Shown here in pieces: positions 17,572-29,184 of a stretch of 46,602 bases of DNA. The notes beneath the pieces are model-generated. The model saw only the letters and a program-made list of their open reading frames with translations. It was not told where the DNA came from and searched no databases. Source of the stretch: Myxococcales bacterium (GTDB taxonomy: Bacteria; Myxococcota_A; Polyangia; Haliangiales; Haliangiaceae); assembly GCA_016794545.1 (NCBI GenBank), contig JAEUJX010000471.1, forward strand, positions 1 through 46,602. Reading direction: 5' to 3'. The stretch's first letter is position 1. Every line of letters starts with the position of its first letter. Made by a program: the position numbers and the translations under genes.

Positions 17572-18411
17572 TCACATCGCGGTCTGGCTCGCCACGAGCA
17601 CGAGCCGCACGAGCCTGGTCGCCATGTCATCGGCCGACGACGCGCGCACGCGGAACGCGTCCGGAAACGCCCGCATCGCGAAGTCCACCCAGACGTGAAA
17701 CCCGTCGACCACGATGTGGAGCTTGTCGTCGTAGGTTCGATTCACGACGAACGTCGCATCGACGTCGACGATCCCCTTCGCCGTGGCCCACGTGCCCCGG
17801 ATCCACGACGTGAAGGGCGGCATCTGGAGCTGCCAGCCCGCGGTGGGCCAGGTAACGAAGGCATCGGTCCCGATCTGGCCGACGAACCGCTCGCCGCGAG
17901 CGTTCGTGAACGTGAACGCGACGGGCCCCAACTCGAAGCCGCTGATCGTGGGGAACCCGCCGCCCGACGACGTGAAGCGCGCCGCCGTGCCACGCGCGTA
18001 GAGCGTCACCAGGTCGACGAGACCCGCCTGGAACCCGTCGGCGACGAGCTCGCCACCGACAGCCCCTCCGACGAACGGAACGGAACCAACAACGGGGTAC
18101 GCGACGCTGTTGACGTAGATCGTCGCCTTCACGTCGTCGAACAGCCAGGTCGCGCCCTCGACGGTCTTCCATCCCGAGACACGCGCCGTCAGCGAGACCC
18201 AGCGCTCGCCGTTCGGGTCGGCAACACGCCCGAAGTAGCTCATCACCTTGGTCGTCGCGTCGTAGGTCGCGTCGCCCGCCACCACGTTGGGGCCGACCGT
18301 GCCCTCGACGTGATAGCCGGCGGTGCCGACCGGGATGCTCGCGAGCCCGGCCTCCGCCGGCGTGGTCACTGCGAGAACGAGAAGGACGAGGAGCGTGCTG
18401 ATGCAGTTCAT
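17572..18411 (-). CDS. Exported beta-rich protein of unknown function
   Basis: 279 aa from the ATG at 18411, chosen because it gives a signal peptide (LLVLLVLAVTTPAEAG); the longer frame to 18606 would overlap the next gene. The mature chain has no Cys and alternates short polar and hydrophobic strands (GYHVEGTVGPNVVAGDATYD, VAFTFTNARGERFVGQIG, KLHIVVDGFHVWVDF), so it is probably a secreted or periplasmic beta protein. No family is recognised. A good sigma54-like promoter (18424-18439) ends 12 nt before the ATG, and a perfect palindrome (18490-18505) lies about 78 bp upstream. Confidence 0.7.
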   Translation of the reverse strand: MNCISTLLVLLVLAVTTPAEAGLASIPVGTAGYHVEGTVGPNVVAGDATYDATTKVMSYFGRVADPNGERWVSLTARVSGWKTVEGATWLFDDVKATIYVNSVAYPVVGSVPFVGGAVGGELVADGFQAGLVDLVTLYARGTAARFTSSGGGFPTISGFELGPVAFTFTNARGERFVGQIGTDAFVTWPTAGWQLQMPPFTSWIRGTWATAKGIVDVDATFVVNRTYDDKLHIVVDGFHVWVDFAMRAFPDAFRVRASSADDMATRLVRLVLVASQTAM

Positions 18412-18423
18412 GCCCGCGACTCG

Positions 18424-18439
18424 TGCAACGCCGGGGCCA
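18424..18439 (-). promoter_or_regulatory. Candidate sigma54 (-24/-12) promoter
   Basis: On the minus strand: TGGCCCC, 4 nt, TTGCA. The diagnostic GG and GC are exactly 10 nt apart. It matches the TGGCACG-N4-TTGCA pattern at 5 of 7 and 5 of 5 positions. Transcription would start close to the ATG at 18411. Confidence 0.5.
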
Positions 18440-18489
18440 CGCGGACATGCGTGCCGGTGGCCGACGACGCGCAGATCGCGGCCCACGTT

Positions 18490-18505
18490 GCCGACGGCCG
18501 TCGGC
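18490..18505. promoter_or_regulatory. 16-bp perfect palindrome, possible activator site
   Basis: GCCGACGGCCGTCGGC is its own reverse complement. It lies about 50 bp upstream of the -24 element at 18433-18439, near -78 to -93 from the predicted start, where activators of sigma54 promoters usually bind. It is also downstream of the AlkD-like gene stop (18518), so it could instead be a terminator stem for that gene. Confidence 0.45.
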
Positions 18506-18517
18506 GATGGCGACGAC

Positions 18518-19231
18518 TCAGCGTCGCAGCGTCGTCGCGCGCTTGTGGTGGGCGAGGAGCTCGGTGCGCTTGGCCGCCGGCAAGCGCGAGATCGCGCGCC
18601 GTGCACACGCGGGTGAGAGGAAGCGCGCGTAGCGCCGGAAGAATGCCTCGACCATCAGCGGCTCGGCGCGCGAGAGCTCGCGCAGCACGTCGCCGACGGC
18701 CGAGTGGTCGATCTCGTTCGGCGACCACACGATCGCCGCGCACACGACCAGGATCGCATCGACGACGCCGGCCGCCGCGTCGCCCTCCGGTGCGAGCGTC
18801 GCGAGCGCGATGCACGCCGCGCGGCGCTGATCGGCAGTCGACGCCTCGCGCCACGCCACGAGCGCGCGCAGCACTTCGAGGCGCCCGTCCTCGCGCGCGA
18901 GGAGGCGGCCGAGCACGCCGGTCGCGAACGCATCGTTGTCGGCGGCGGCCGAGAACTGGCCCGCCGCGTAGAGCCGCTCGAAGCTCGCGAGGTCCGATGC
19001 GCGCAGCGAGTCACCCAGCGGATCGGCGAGCATGACGATGCCCGCGTGCTTGAGGGAGCCACGCTTCTCGAGCAGCGCGCAGGCGACACGCTTGCCGACC
19101 GCGTCGGGAAGCTCGGCGAAGCCCTGCGCGCGCCACCACCGCCGCACGATCGCGCGCAGCTGCGCCGGCGTGCGCCGCGTCCGGCCCAGGCGGCGCCGTA
19201 GATCGGCGAGCGGGTCGCGGACGAGTCCCAT
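18518..19231 (-). CDS. DNA alkylation repair (AlkD-like, HEAT-repeat) family protein
   Basis: 237 aa, Arg- and Ala-rich, made of amphipathic helix pairs that resemble HEAT-like repeats. The order RRWWRAQGFAELPDAVGKRVACALLEKRG fits the N-terminal part of the AlkD-like family, and ADPLGDSLRASDLASFERLY and REASTADQRRAACIAL fit its middle. AlkD enzymes excise alkylated purines. The catalytic Asp and aromatic residues cannot be assigned without alignment, so glycosylase activity is not assured. No signal peptide is present. A purine-rich GAGGG lies about 7 nt before the ATG. The gene is divergent from ftsK across 82 bp. Confidence 0.6.
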   Translation of the reverse strand: MGLVRDPLADLRRRLGRTRRTPAQLRAIVRRWWRAQGFAELPDAVGKRVACALLEKRGSLKHAGIVMLADPLGDSLRASDLASFERLYAAGQFSAAADNDAFATGVLGRLLAREDGRLEVLRALVAWREASTADQRRAACIALATLAPEGDAAAGVVDAILVVCAAIVWSPNEIDHSAVGDVLRELSRAEPLMVEAFFRRYARFLSPACARRAISRLPAAKRTELLAHHKRATTLRR

Positions 19232-19304
19232 TCACCACCCTCGCATTCCAAAAGTTGGGAGTCCATGGAGGGCGATGTAGGATAAGGTACTCCTGGGAGT
19301 CGCT

Positions 19305-19308
19305 GGAG
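19305..19308 (+). promoter_or_regulatory. Shine-Dalgarno sequence of ftsK
   Basis: GGAG lies 5 nt before the ATG at 19314. A TAAGGT box at 19283-19288 could be the -10 of a promoter giving a conventional leader of about 20 nt, unlike the leaderless pattern elsewhere in the window. Confidence 0.5.
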
Positions 19309-19313
19309 TTTCT

Positions 19314-22022
<2,709 letters not shown>

Positions 22023-22049
22023 ACGGTCGAGTTGACCGGACAGTTCGTC

Positions 22050-22069
22050 GTCGGCGCGACGGCGCCGAC
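22050..22069. terminator. Stem-loop after ftsK
   Basis: GTCGGCGC and GCGCCGAC flank a GACG loop: eight perfect pairs, 27 bp after the ftsK stop, with no T-run. It may end ftsK transcription. It also lies about 22 bp upstream of a sigma54-like element and contains the hexamers GTCGGC and GCCGAC found in the palindrome at 18490. Confidence 0.5.
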
Positions 22070-22090
22070 CTGACTCCGCGCGGTTGTGCG

Positions 22091-22106
22091 AGGCGCGCTG
22101 GTTGCA
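22091..22106 (+). promoter_or_regulatory. Candidate sigma54 promoter of the giant RHS gene
   Basis: AGGCGCG, 4 nt, TTGCA, with GG and GC exactly 10 nt apart (5 of 7 plus 5 of 5 matches). It ends 12 nt before the ATG at 22119. If real, it rules out the upstream GTG at 22086 as a start. Confidence 0.42.
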
Positions 22107-22118
22107 GCGGTCGCGCGC

Positions 22119-25100
22119 ATGCGCCGCTCCATCACCGCCGTTCCCCTCCTCGCGCTCGCGATCGGCTTGCCGTTCGCAGCAGCGGACCCCCGCGACCCCT
22201 TCACGATGGCCTTGCCATCACGCGACACCAAGCCGCCTGAAGGGATCGCGGCCAAACAAGAGACGCACTCCGTCGTCGAGCAACAGGGGACGGCGTCACA
22301 CTCGATCCCGATCGAAGTGCCGCCGGGCCGGCTCGGCATGCAGCCGAACCTCGCCCTGTCCTACTCGTCGGGCGGCTCGTTGCGCGGCGGCATCGCCGTC
22401 GGCTGGAGCCTCGACGTGCCCGTGATCGAGCGCGATCCGGCGTTCACCACCACCGTGAACTACCGGTCGTCGCTCGGCGGCGGCTGGCAGCGCCTGATCC
22501 CGAACACGTCGGATCCCGGGTCGGGAAACCGCTATCGCGCGGAGGTCGACTCGACGTTCCAGCGCTACCGGCTCGATCCGGGGACGTACCAGTTCATCGT
22601 CTCCGGCAGCGACGGCGTCGTGCGCACGTTCGCGCAGCACGAGCCGCTGAAGTGGCGTCTCGTCTCCGAGAAGGATCCGTTCGGCAACGAGGTGACGTAC
22701 TCGTACACGTTCGCGACGACGGCCGGCTTCGGCGAGTTCGTCCTGTCGGAGATCCAGTACTCCTCGAACGCGGCTGCCGGCATCGTGCCGCACGCCAAGG
22801 TCCAGCTCACCTGGGATCCGAACGTCCCGGTCTGCGGCGGCATCGCCGTCGGTGCGTCGACCGACTACCACTTCAACACCCGGCGGGCGAGCGGCATCAA
22901 GCGGCTGCAGAAGATCGAGACCTCCGTGCGAGTCGGCGGAGGAACGACGTTCCGTGTCGCGCGACGCTACTCCCTCGGCTACGACACCGCCGAGGAGAGC
23001 TGCTCGGCGTCCGCGCTGCGGTACCTCACGCGCGTCGATGTCAGCGCGTTCGCGCCGAGCGGGACCGAGACCGTCGCCCCTCCGATCACGTTCAACTACG
23101 GTGCGAAGCGCCCGGCGTTTGCCTCGACGATGACGCTGCCGTCGGTCGGCTGGAGCGACGTCGGCAAGGAGCTGGGTCCGACCCGCGCGCTCATCGACAT
23201 GGACGGCGACGGCCTCGTCGATCGAGTCGAGATGAAGACCGGCCAGAAATGCCGCCTCGAGTGGCGCAAAGGCACGGCGCCCGGCCAGTTCTCCTCGACG
23301 GTCAACGCGCAGGCTCTGCCGACCGCGCGCTGGCGCGAGGGCGACAACCCGCTGCCCGACGAGTACTGCACGCTGTCGGGCCAGAAGGTGATCCGCGACT
23401 TCCACTTCGGCTACCAGGCCTGCACGTACTGGACGATCAACGTCAACTACAACCTGATCGACATCGACGCGGACGGACGCGTCGACGTTCTCACGTCCCT
23501 CAACGAGCCGCACCTCGGCGACGCGGGCGGCGACTTCGCGCAGTGGAGCGGCGTCTCTGCGATCGCTGCAGGCAACAGCAATGGTGGTTGCCCGATTGGC
23601 TCGACAGCGATCGAGGGAGGAGGCTGTACGGCCACCGCAGGCTGCACGATCAACCACTACCGCGATCCATGGCTGGGCGTGTGCAAGGTCAACTGCTCGC
23701 CGACCGAGCAGTGCGGCGGCGCACCGGACCCATCGCCGGCCTTCGAGACCTGCGCCATCGTGCCGCCGCTGCCGGAACGGAACATCGACAACAACGCGTT
23801 CGTCTGGCGCGTCCAGCGTCAGCTCGGCACCGGCGCCATCGCGGCGATCAACAGCGCCGACTTCTGGACGTTCCACGCGCCGAAGGCGCTCACGCCGAAC
23901 GGCAGCGAGGCCACGCTCGACGGCTTCCCGCGACCTAACCTGCCGCGACTCACGGATATCGACGGTGATGGCTACCTCGATCTCATCGAGCTGCCGCGCT
24001 GGTCGACCGGCAGCGGAATCATCGAGGCGGTGCCAGGCCAGTGCTCGAACGTGGACGCGGGCAGCTGCGCCATCAAGGTCTGGCCGGGACTCAACTTTGC
24101 AGGCCAAGGTTCGATCAAGACCTTCGGCACGCAGCAGCTGTGGAATCAGTCGCCGCACAGCATCGTGCAGAACGCCACCACCGAGCAGAACATCAGCGGC
24201 ACGGCGCAGATCTCGAGCCCGAATAACGTGGCGTTCCGCGATGTCAACGCGGACGGTCTCCCCGACATGATCGTCCAGAGCTACGGGCAGAACCTGGCGG
24301 TCGCCTACAACATGGCCGGCTCGGTCGGACCAGGATCCACCTTCGCGGGCGCGTTCTCCGCGCCCGTCTCGATGGGCTTTGTCAGCCAGGTCGAGCTGTC
24401 GCGTGCCGAGGTCGGCTGGAACTGGCGCCTGCGCTACCTCTACTCGGGTCAGCGCGCGAGCGTGAAGCGGCTCGTCGACGTCGACAACGACGGGTTCGTC
24501 GAGCAACTCTCGTTCACGCCGGGCGCGAGCGTCATCTACCCGTCGACGCAGCGCCGGATGCGCCGCCTCTACGGCGGCGGAGGCGCGGCCGGTCTCGACC
24601 TCGACCTCGGCAGCGAGTACGAGGCCGGCGAGGGTCTGATCACGGCGACCGCGGGCGGCTGGCGCCGCATGAGCGACATCGTCGATCTCACCGGCGACGG
24701 TCAGCCCGATCTCGTCACGTGGGGCGTCGATGGCTCGGCGACGCTGCGCACCGACCACGGCGCGGCCACGCCGGCGCGCCTGCTCGAGAGCATCAACAAC
24801 GGCCGCGGCGGCGTGATCCGCTTCGAGTACGCCAGCAGCAACGACGCGACGGTGATGACGCCGGGCGTCCAGCCGCTCGGCCCGCGCTTCCTCGTGAAGC
24901 GCATCGTCGAGTCGCCGGGCTTCGGCCAGCCCGACCTGCGGACGAGCTACCGCTACGCGACGCCCGTCAGCGGACGGAACAGCCCGATCGACCCCGATGC
25001 TCCGGGCTTCCTGGGCTTCACGGAGGTCACGATCGACCGTTCGGGTCAGCAGGGCGACGGCAGCAGCCGCACCGTGCGCACGTACTCCTACGCGCAGTAC

Positions 25101-28100
25101 AGCAGTGACTGGCGCGGCGTGCTCGCCGAAGAGCTCACCTACCTGAAGCAAGGCACGGCGTACGCGCCGGTCAAGCACGTCTCGTACACCTACGGCAGCG
25201 GCACGCTCTCCGGCACGAGCGCTTCCGTCACGTACCGGACGTCGACGGCGGAGCGTACGTGCTACGTCGGGACGCCCGACTGGTTCTGCAAGGTCCAGCC
25301 GACCCCGGTGAAGACCACGACCGACACGTGGATCCCGAAGTACCTCGCCGGCGCCGGCCCGCAGCTCTACGTGAAGAGCGAGACGGTCTCGAGCGACCTC
25401 ATCACGGCGCCGCGATACGTGCGCTCCTGGTACCTCCCGCTCAACGGCCCCACCGACTTCCGCGTGTTCACCACGAGCGAGGAGAGCGGCATGGTGTCGT
25501 CCGGCAACTACGTGCAGATGGGGTTCACCACGACGCTGTTCGACTGGAACCAGAAGTACCTCCCGATCGAGACGCGCGTCTATCGCGACGCCAGCAACTA
25601 CGTCTCGACCAAGCGCACGTTCGACGTCGCCACCGGCGTGCAGACCACTCAGCTCGAGCCCAACCAGGTCGCCGGCACGCAGGTGGGTTCCAAGGTGTTC
25701 ACGTACGACGGGTACAAGCTGTACATCGTCAACCGCCTCGACGAGCACTCGCGCAGCACGCAGGAGACGTACGACCTCGCCACCGGCGCGGTGTTGTCCC
25801 GCGTGGGCCCGAGCTGGCGTTTTGTGCCCGCGGCCGTCTGCGACAACCCGTACTGGTGCATGGACCAGGTGTTCGATGTCGAGCAGTGGGTGATCGACGG
25901 CTTCGGCCGCGTGACGAGCCACCTCGACTCGATCGACCGCGTCGACGGCGGGTTTGGCTACCAGCTGACACCCGTCGAGTGGTTCACCTACAACGACGTG
26001 TCGCTGCCGAACAAGAAGACCCAGTTCCGCCTCCGTGACGCCAGCACCAGCGCGGCGGTCATCGACGAGGCCCAGTACGACGGCCTCGGCCGCGTCATCA
26101 AGTCGATCGCACACCGGCAGCTCACCGCGCAGTGCAACCCGGAGACGCGCCACGCGTACGACGCGGGAGGCGCGCTCCTGCGTATCGACTCGCCGGATCC
26201 GCGCTCCACGTCGTGTGCGACGGTCGCGACGACGTATCAGCGCGACGGCCTCGGTCGCATGACCGCGATGCAGCGCCCCGACGGCTCGAGCGAGACCGTC
26301 ACGTACGACGGCCTCGTCACGACGTCGCAGCAGCTGTCCAGCGATGGCGCCGGCGAGAAGACCGCCGCGACGTCCAACATGCACGGCGAGCTCGTGCGCG
26401 TGCAGGAGCTCGACAACCCGGGCATCGGCCAGATCGCGACGACGACGTACGCCTACGACCCGTTCGGCCGCATGTCGAGCATCGTCGATGCCGACGGCAA
26501 CGTGACGACGCTCGGCTACGACTGGCGCGGCCTTCGCACGTCGGTGACGCGCGGCACGCGCACCTGGACGTACGGATACGACGCGACGGGCAACCTCGTG
26601 TCGCAGACCGAGCCGTTCACCACCGGCACCGTGGCGGACTACACGTCGGTCACGAAGTACAACGCCCTGAACCAGGCCATCCAGTACACGCCGGCCAAGC
26701 GCGGCATGACACCGGAGCGGCTCGCGGAGCTCGGGATCGGCGAGGTCTACGTCGCGTGGGACGCCTTCGGCCCGGTCTTCAACAAGCCGAACGCGATCAC
26801 CACGACGCTCGGGCAGACGATGTACTACCACGACGCCCTCGGGAACCCGATCAAGGAGCGACGTACGACCAACCTCGCCGGCGTCTCCCTCGTCCAGGTG
26901 GTCGAGCGTCAGAACGACCTGCTCGGCAACTCGCTCCGCGAGCTCTGGGACGACGGCACCGAGTGGCGCTACACGTACGACCACCGCGGCGCCGTCGACA
27001 CCGTGCAGTGGAAGGATCCGGCGAACGGCTCGTTCGTCGAGATCGCGAACTACGATCGCCGACCGGCGGGGCAGCCGTACCAGCGCACCAGCGCGTTCGG
27101 ACCGCAGCGCGACTGGAGCTACGACGTGATGGGCCGCGTGATCTACGATCACGTGTTCCACGCGAACACGGGCGCGAACCTGCACGAGCGCACGTATGGC
27201 TACGACGGCGCGGGCGAGGTGCGGATGATCAGCGGCGTCACCGGCGGTCAGCCGGTCGACGCGACCTACAACTACGACCGCCGGCATCGCCTGACGAGCG
27301 CCGACGGCCCGGTCAACTACGAGGCGTCGTTCACCTACTCGGGCGCCGGCAACGTGAGGACCGCGAACGTCTCGGGTGCGCTCGACGCGCCCGATCGCCG
27401 CGCGACCTACGCGTACGGCGCGGTCGATCCGCAGGCCACCGACCGTCTGACCGACAGCACCACCGGCGCGACGCTCGCGTCGTTCACCTACGACCGCGCC
27501 GGCAACATGACCGCTCGCAGCACGCCGCAGGGCAGCTTCGAATTCGCGTGGGGCGCCGATGGCTACCTGCGCGAGGTGTCCGGTCCCGAGGGACGCGAGC
27601 GCTACTACTTCGGGCTGAACGGCGAGCGCATCGCCTCGGTCGGCCCCGGTGGCATCAAGCTGTGGTTCGGTAGCAGCGAGACGCGCCTGAACCTGTCGGG
27701 CGTGCTGCAGCACCGCTACCACCACATCGCGACCGGCGAGCCGATCGCCCGCGTCATCGACAGGACGCAGATCGAGCTGCAGTTCGCCGACGCGATGCAG
27801 AACCTCGCGATCACGACGAGCCGCACCGGCGCTCTGACGTCGTCGTTCGTGTACGGCGCGTTCGGCGAGCTCGTCCACTCGAACGACGCGTCGGCGAGTC
27901 ACACTCGCCTGTTCAACGGCAAGGAGCACGACGCGGTGTCCGGCCTGCGCCACTACGGCTATCGCTCGTACGACCCGTACACGCTGCGCTGGGTCAGCGG
28001 CGATCCGCTGTTCCGCTTCCGCCCGGATGCCGCGTGGGCGGAGCCGCAAGAGGCCAACCTCTACGCGTTCTCGCTGAACAACCCGAATCGCTACGTCGAC

Positions 28101-28739
28101 CCGGATGGGCGGCGCAACGGAGACGTGCGTTCGTGGTCAGGAGACACCTCGAAGAACGGAACGCCGGCCGCCAAGACCGACGAGGCGAAGTGTCCCGAGA
28201 AGAAGACGTGTCAGGTGGACGTGGTCCATCAGAGGCGGATCTTCGTCTCGTCGGCGCGCCGCGGAAGGTTGACGATCTTGAAGCTCAAGAACGTCCAAGT
28301 CCGAGCCTCTGCGACTGTGATCGACGGGAAGGTGCAGAGCGAGGTGGCCAACGAGGTTCACGTGCTGGACGAGTACGTGATGATCAACGGCAAGAGCGTC
28401 ACGACGCACACCGAGGAAACGACGGAGACCGGCTTGCAGATCACTCCGTACACGCGAGGTGAGGGAAGCACGCTGGTCGTCGGTATGAGCATCTCTGGTG
28501 GTTCGAGGTCTCTCGAATTCGTCGACAACTTCGAGGACAGCCTCGATGTGTCTCACCCGGAAGCTGTGTTTGCACCGGCTCTTGGCTTCGGGAAGGGCTC
28601 TTCGCACGGCCAGTCGTTCGAGACCCACTCGACGTTCCAGGAGTCGACATTCTCGAGGGTCAACGTCAAGACCGTCGGCGCGCAACAGTGGTCGAAGATC
28701 GCGACCGAGCGCGTCGAGGGGCCCTTCGTCGGACGGTGA
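22119..28739 (+). CDS. Giant secreted SpvB/TcdB/RHS-repeat protein
   Basis: 2206 aa from the ATG at 22119, which opens a signal peptide (ITAVPLLALAIGLPFAAA); GTG at 22086 would add 11 residues. Order: SpvB-like domain from about 62 (IPIEVPPGRLGMQPNLALSY); FG-GAP type calcium loops between about 360 and 880 (DMDGDGLVD, DIDADGRVD, DIDGDGYLD, DVNADGLPD, DLTGDGQPD), split by a Cys-rich insert (about 489-545); TcdB-middle-like region from about 887 (NNGRGGVIRFEY); YD/RHS repeats about 1317-1800; RHS core about 1942-1998 (RSYDPYTLRWVSGDP, NNPNRYVDPDG); unique C-terminal tip about 2000-2206. This resembles fused TcB and TcC subunits of insecticidal complexes, which form a hollow shell around the tip. 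No TcA gene or immunity gene is nearby. Function of the tip is unknown. Confidence 0.9.
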   Translation: MRRSITAVPLLALAIGLPFAAADPRDPFTMALPSRDTKPPEGIAAKQETHSVVEQQGTASHSIPIEVPPGRLGMQPNLALSYSSGGSLRGGIAVGWSLDVPVIERDPAFTTTVNYRSSLGGGWQRLIPNTSDPGSGNRYRAEVDSTFQRYRLDPGTYQFIVSGSDGVVRTFAQHEPLKWRLVSEKDPFGNEVTYSYTFATTAGFGEFVLSEIQYSSNAAAGIVPHAKVQLTWDPNVPVCGGIAVGASTDYHFNTRRASGIKRLQKIETSVRVGGGTTFRVARRYSLGYDTAEESCSASALRYLTRVDVSAFAPSGTETVAPPITFNYGAKRPAFASTMTLPSVGWSDVGKELGPTRALIDMDGDGLVDRVEMKTGQKCRLEWRKGTAPGQFSSTVNAQALPTARWREGDNPLPDEYCTLSGQKVIRDFHFGYQACTYWTINVNYNLIDIDADGRVDVLTSLNEPHLGDAGGDFAQWSGVSAIAAGNSNGGCPIGSTAIEGGGCTATAGCTINHYRDPWLGVCKVNCSPTEQCGGAPDPSPAFETCAIVPPLPERNIDNNAFVWRVQRQLGTGAIAAINSADFWTFHAPKALTPNGSEATLDGFPRPNLPRLTDIDGDGYLDLIELPRWSTGSGIIEAVPGQCSNVDAGSCAIKVWPGLNFAGQGSIKTFGTQQLWNQSPHSIVQNATTEQNISGTAQISSPNNVAFRDVNADGLPDMIVQSYGQNLAVAYNMAGSVGPGSTFAGAFSAPVSMGFVSQVELSRAEVGWNWRLRYLYSGQRASVKRLVDVDNDGFVEQLSFTPGASVIYPSTQRRMRRLYGGGGAAGLDLDLGSEYEAGEGLITATAGGWRRMSDIVDLTGDGQPDLVTWGVDGSATLRTDHGAATPARLLESINNGRGGVIRFEYASSNDATVMTPGVQPLGPRFLVKRIVESPGFGQPDLRTSYRYATPVSGRNSPIDPDAPGFLGFTEVTIDRSGQQGDGSSRTVRTYSYAQYSSDWRGVLAEELTYLKQGTAYAPVKHVSYTYGSGTLSGTSASVTYRTSTAERTCYVGTPDWFCKVQPTPVKTTTDTWIPKYLAGAGPQLYVKSETVSSDLITAPRYVRSWYLPLNGPTDFRVFTTSEESGMVSSGNYVQMGFTTTLFDWNQKYLPIETRVYRDASNYVSTKRTFDVATGVQTTQLEPNQVAGTQVGSKVFTYDGYKLYIVNRLDEHSRSTQETYDLATGAVLSRVGPSWRFVPAAVCDNPYWCMDQVFDVEQWVIDGFGRVTSHLDSIDRVDGGFGYQLTPVEWFTYNDVSLPNKKTQFRLRDASTSAAVIDEAQYDGLGRVIKSIAHRQLTAQCNPETRHAYDAGGALLRIDSPDPRSTSCATVATTYQRDGLGRMTAMQRPDGSSETVTYDGLVTTSQQLSSDGAGEKTAATSNMHGELVRVQELDNPGIGQIATTTYAYDPFGRMSSIVDADGNVTTLGYDWRGLRTSVTRGTRTWTYGYDATGNLVSQTEPFTTGTVADYTSVTKYNALNQAIQYTPAKRGMTPERLAELGIGEVYVAWDAFGPVFNKPNAITTTLGQTMYYHDALGNPIKERRTTNLAGVSLVQVVERQNDLLGNSLRELWDDGTEWRYTYDHRGAVDTVQWKDPANGSFVEIANYDRRPAGQPYQRTSAFGPQRDWSYDVMGRVIYDHVFHANTGANLHERTYGYDGAGEVRMISGVTGGQPVDATYNYDRRHRLTSADGPVNYEASFTYSGAGNVRTANVSGALDAPDRRATYAYGAVDPQATDRLTDSTTGATLASFTYDRAGNMTARSTPQGSFEFAWGADGYLREVSGPEGRERYYFGLNGERIASVGPGGIKLWFGSSETRLNLSGVLQHRYHHIATGEPIARVIDRTQIELQFADAMQNLAITTSRTGALTSSFVYGAFGELVHSNDASASHTRLFNGKEHDAVSGLRHYGYRSYDPYTLRWVSGDPLFRFRPDAAWAEPQEANLYAFSLNNPNRYVDPDGRRNGDVRSWSGDTSKNGTPAAKTDEAKCPEKKTCQVDVVHQRRIFVSSARRGRLTILKLKNVQVRASATVIDGKVQSEVANEVHVLDEYVMINGKSVTTHTEETTETGLQITPYTRGEGSTLVVGMSISGGSRSLEFVDNFEDSLDVSHPEAVFAPALGFGKGSSHGQSFETHSTFQESTFSRVNVKTVGAQQWSKIATERVEGPFVGR

Positions 28740-28752
28740 CCTCGGTCGAGCG

Positions 28753-29181
28753 TCAGCGGTAGGGGCCGTCGCCCGCGCCGACCACGATCTTCTCGGTGCC
28801 GTACTCCTCGCCGATCGGGATGCGATCGGGGTCGCGGCAGTACCACTCGGTCAAGCCGCAGCCGAGGCAGACGTAGAGCTCGAGCGTGCCGCGGTAGTGG
28901 TTCGGGTTCGCGCCCTCGATCGCTCCCTTCTCGCCGCGCCAGCTCTCGGTCCGGGTCGGAAGCGCGGTCACCGCCATCGGCGCCGCGTCGTGCCGCACCC
29001 CGGCCTCGGCCTGCAGCACGGTGAACTCGCGCGCGAGGGCGTGAACGAGCTCGGTGTGACCGCAGCGCGTGCACGGCCGCAGCGGACGGCGAGGCTCGCC
29101 GCCGTGATCGAGGCCGGCGCGGCCCCGGCACGCCGCACAGACCTCGCCGTCGCTCGGTTGGCGGCAGTACTTGCAGGGCAT
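28753..29181 (-). CDS. Zinc-ribbon protein of unknown function
   Basis: 142 aa. Four CxxC knuckles (CKYC at 3-6, CAAC at 15-18, CTRC at 37-40, CLGC at 104-107) suggest two bound zinc ions. The segment between them has no recognised fold; the C-terminal part (TLELYVCLGCGLTEWYC) looks like a small zinc ribbon. It is probably cytoplasmic. The gene starts 3 nt after the stop of a lipoprotein gene, so they share a transcript. It is convergent with the RHS gene, 13 bp apart; it is not on the RHS strand and so is a poor candidate for an immunity gene. Confidence 0.72.
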   Translation of the reverse strand: MPCKYCRQPSDGEVCAACRGRAGLDHGGEPRRPLRPCTRCGHTELVHALAREFTVLQAEAGVRHDAAPMAVTALPTRTESWRGEKGAIEGANPNHYRGTLELYVCLGCGLTEWYCRDPDRIPIGEEYGTEKIVVGAGDGPYR

Positions 29182-29184
29182 CCA

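Noticed and set aside
22086..22118. GTG at 22086 as the start of the giant RHS gene
   Set aside because: The ATG at 22119 gives a cleaner signal peptide and follows a candidate promoter; the extension adds no recognisable feature.
22296..28049. A 1917-codon open frame antisense to the giant RHS gene
   Set aside because: Its translation is Arg/Asp/Val-rich with no domain, and it mirrors the codon-position GC bias of the real gene. Other long minus-strand frames (for example 5043-7874 and 19011-21986) are rejected for the same reason.
28753..29181. Immunity gene for the RHS C-terminal tip
   Set aside because: It is on the opposite strand, in an operon with a lipoprotein gene, and is a generic zinc-ribbon protein; immunity genes normally follow on the same strand.
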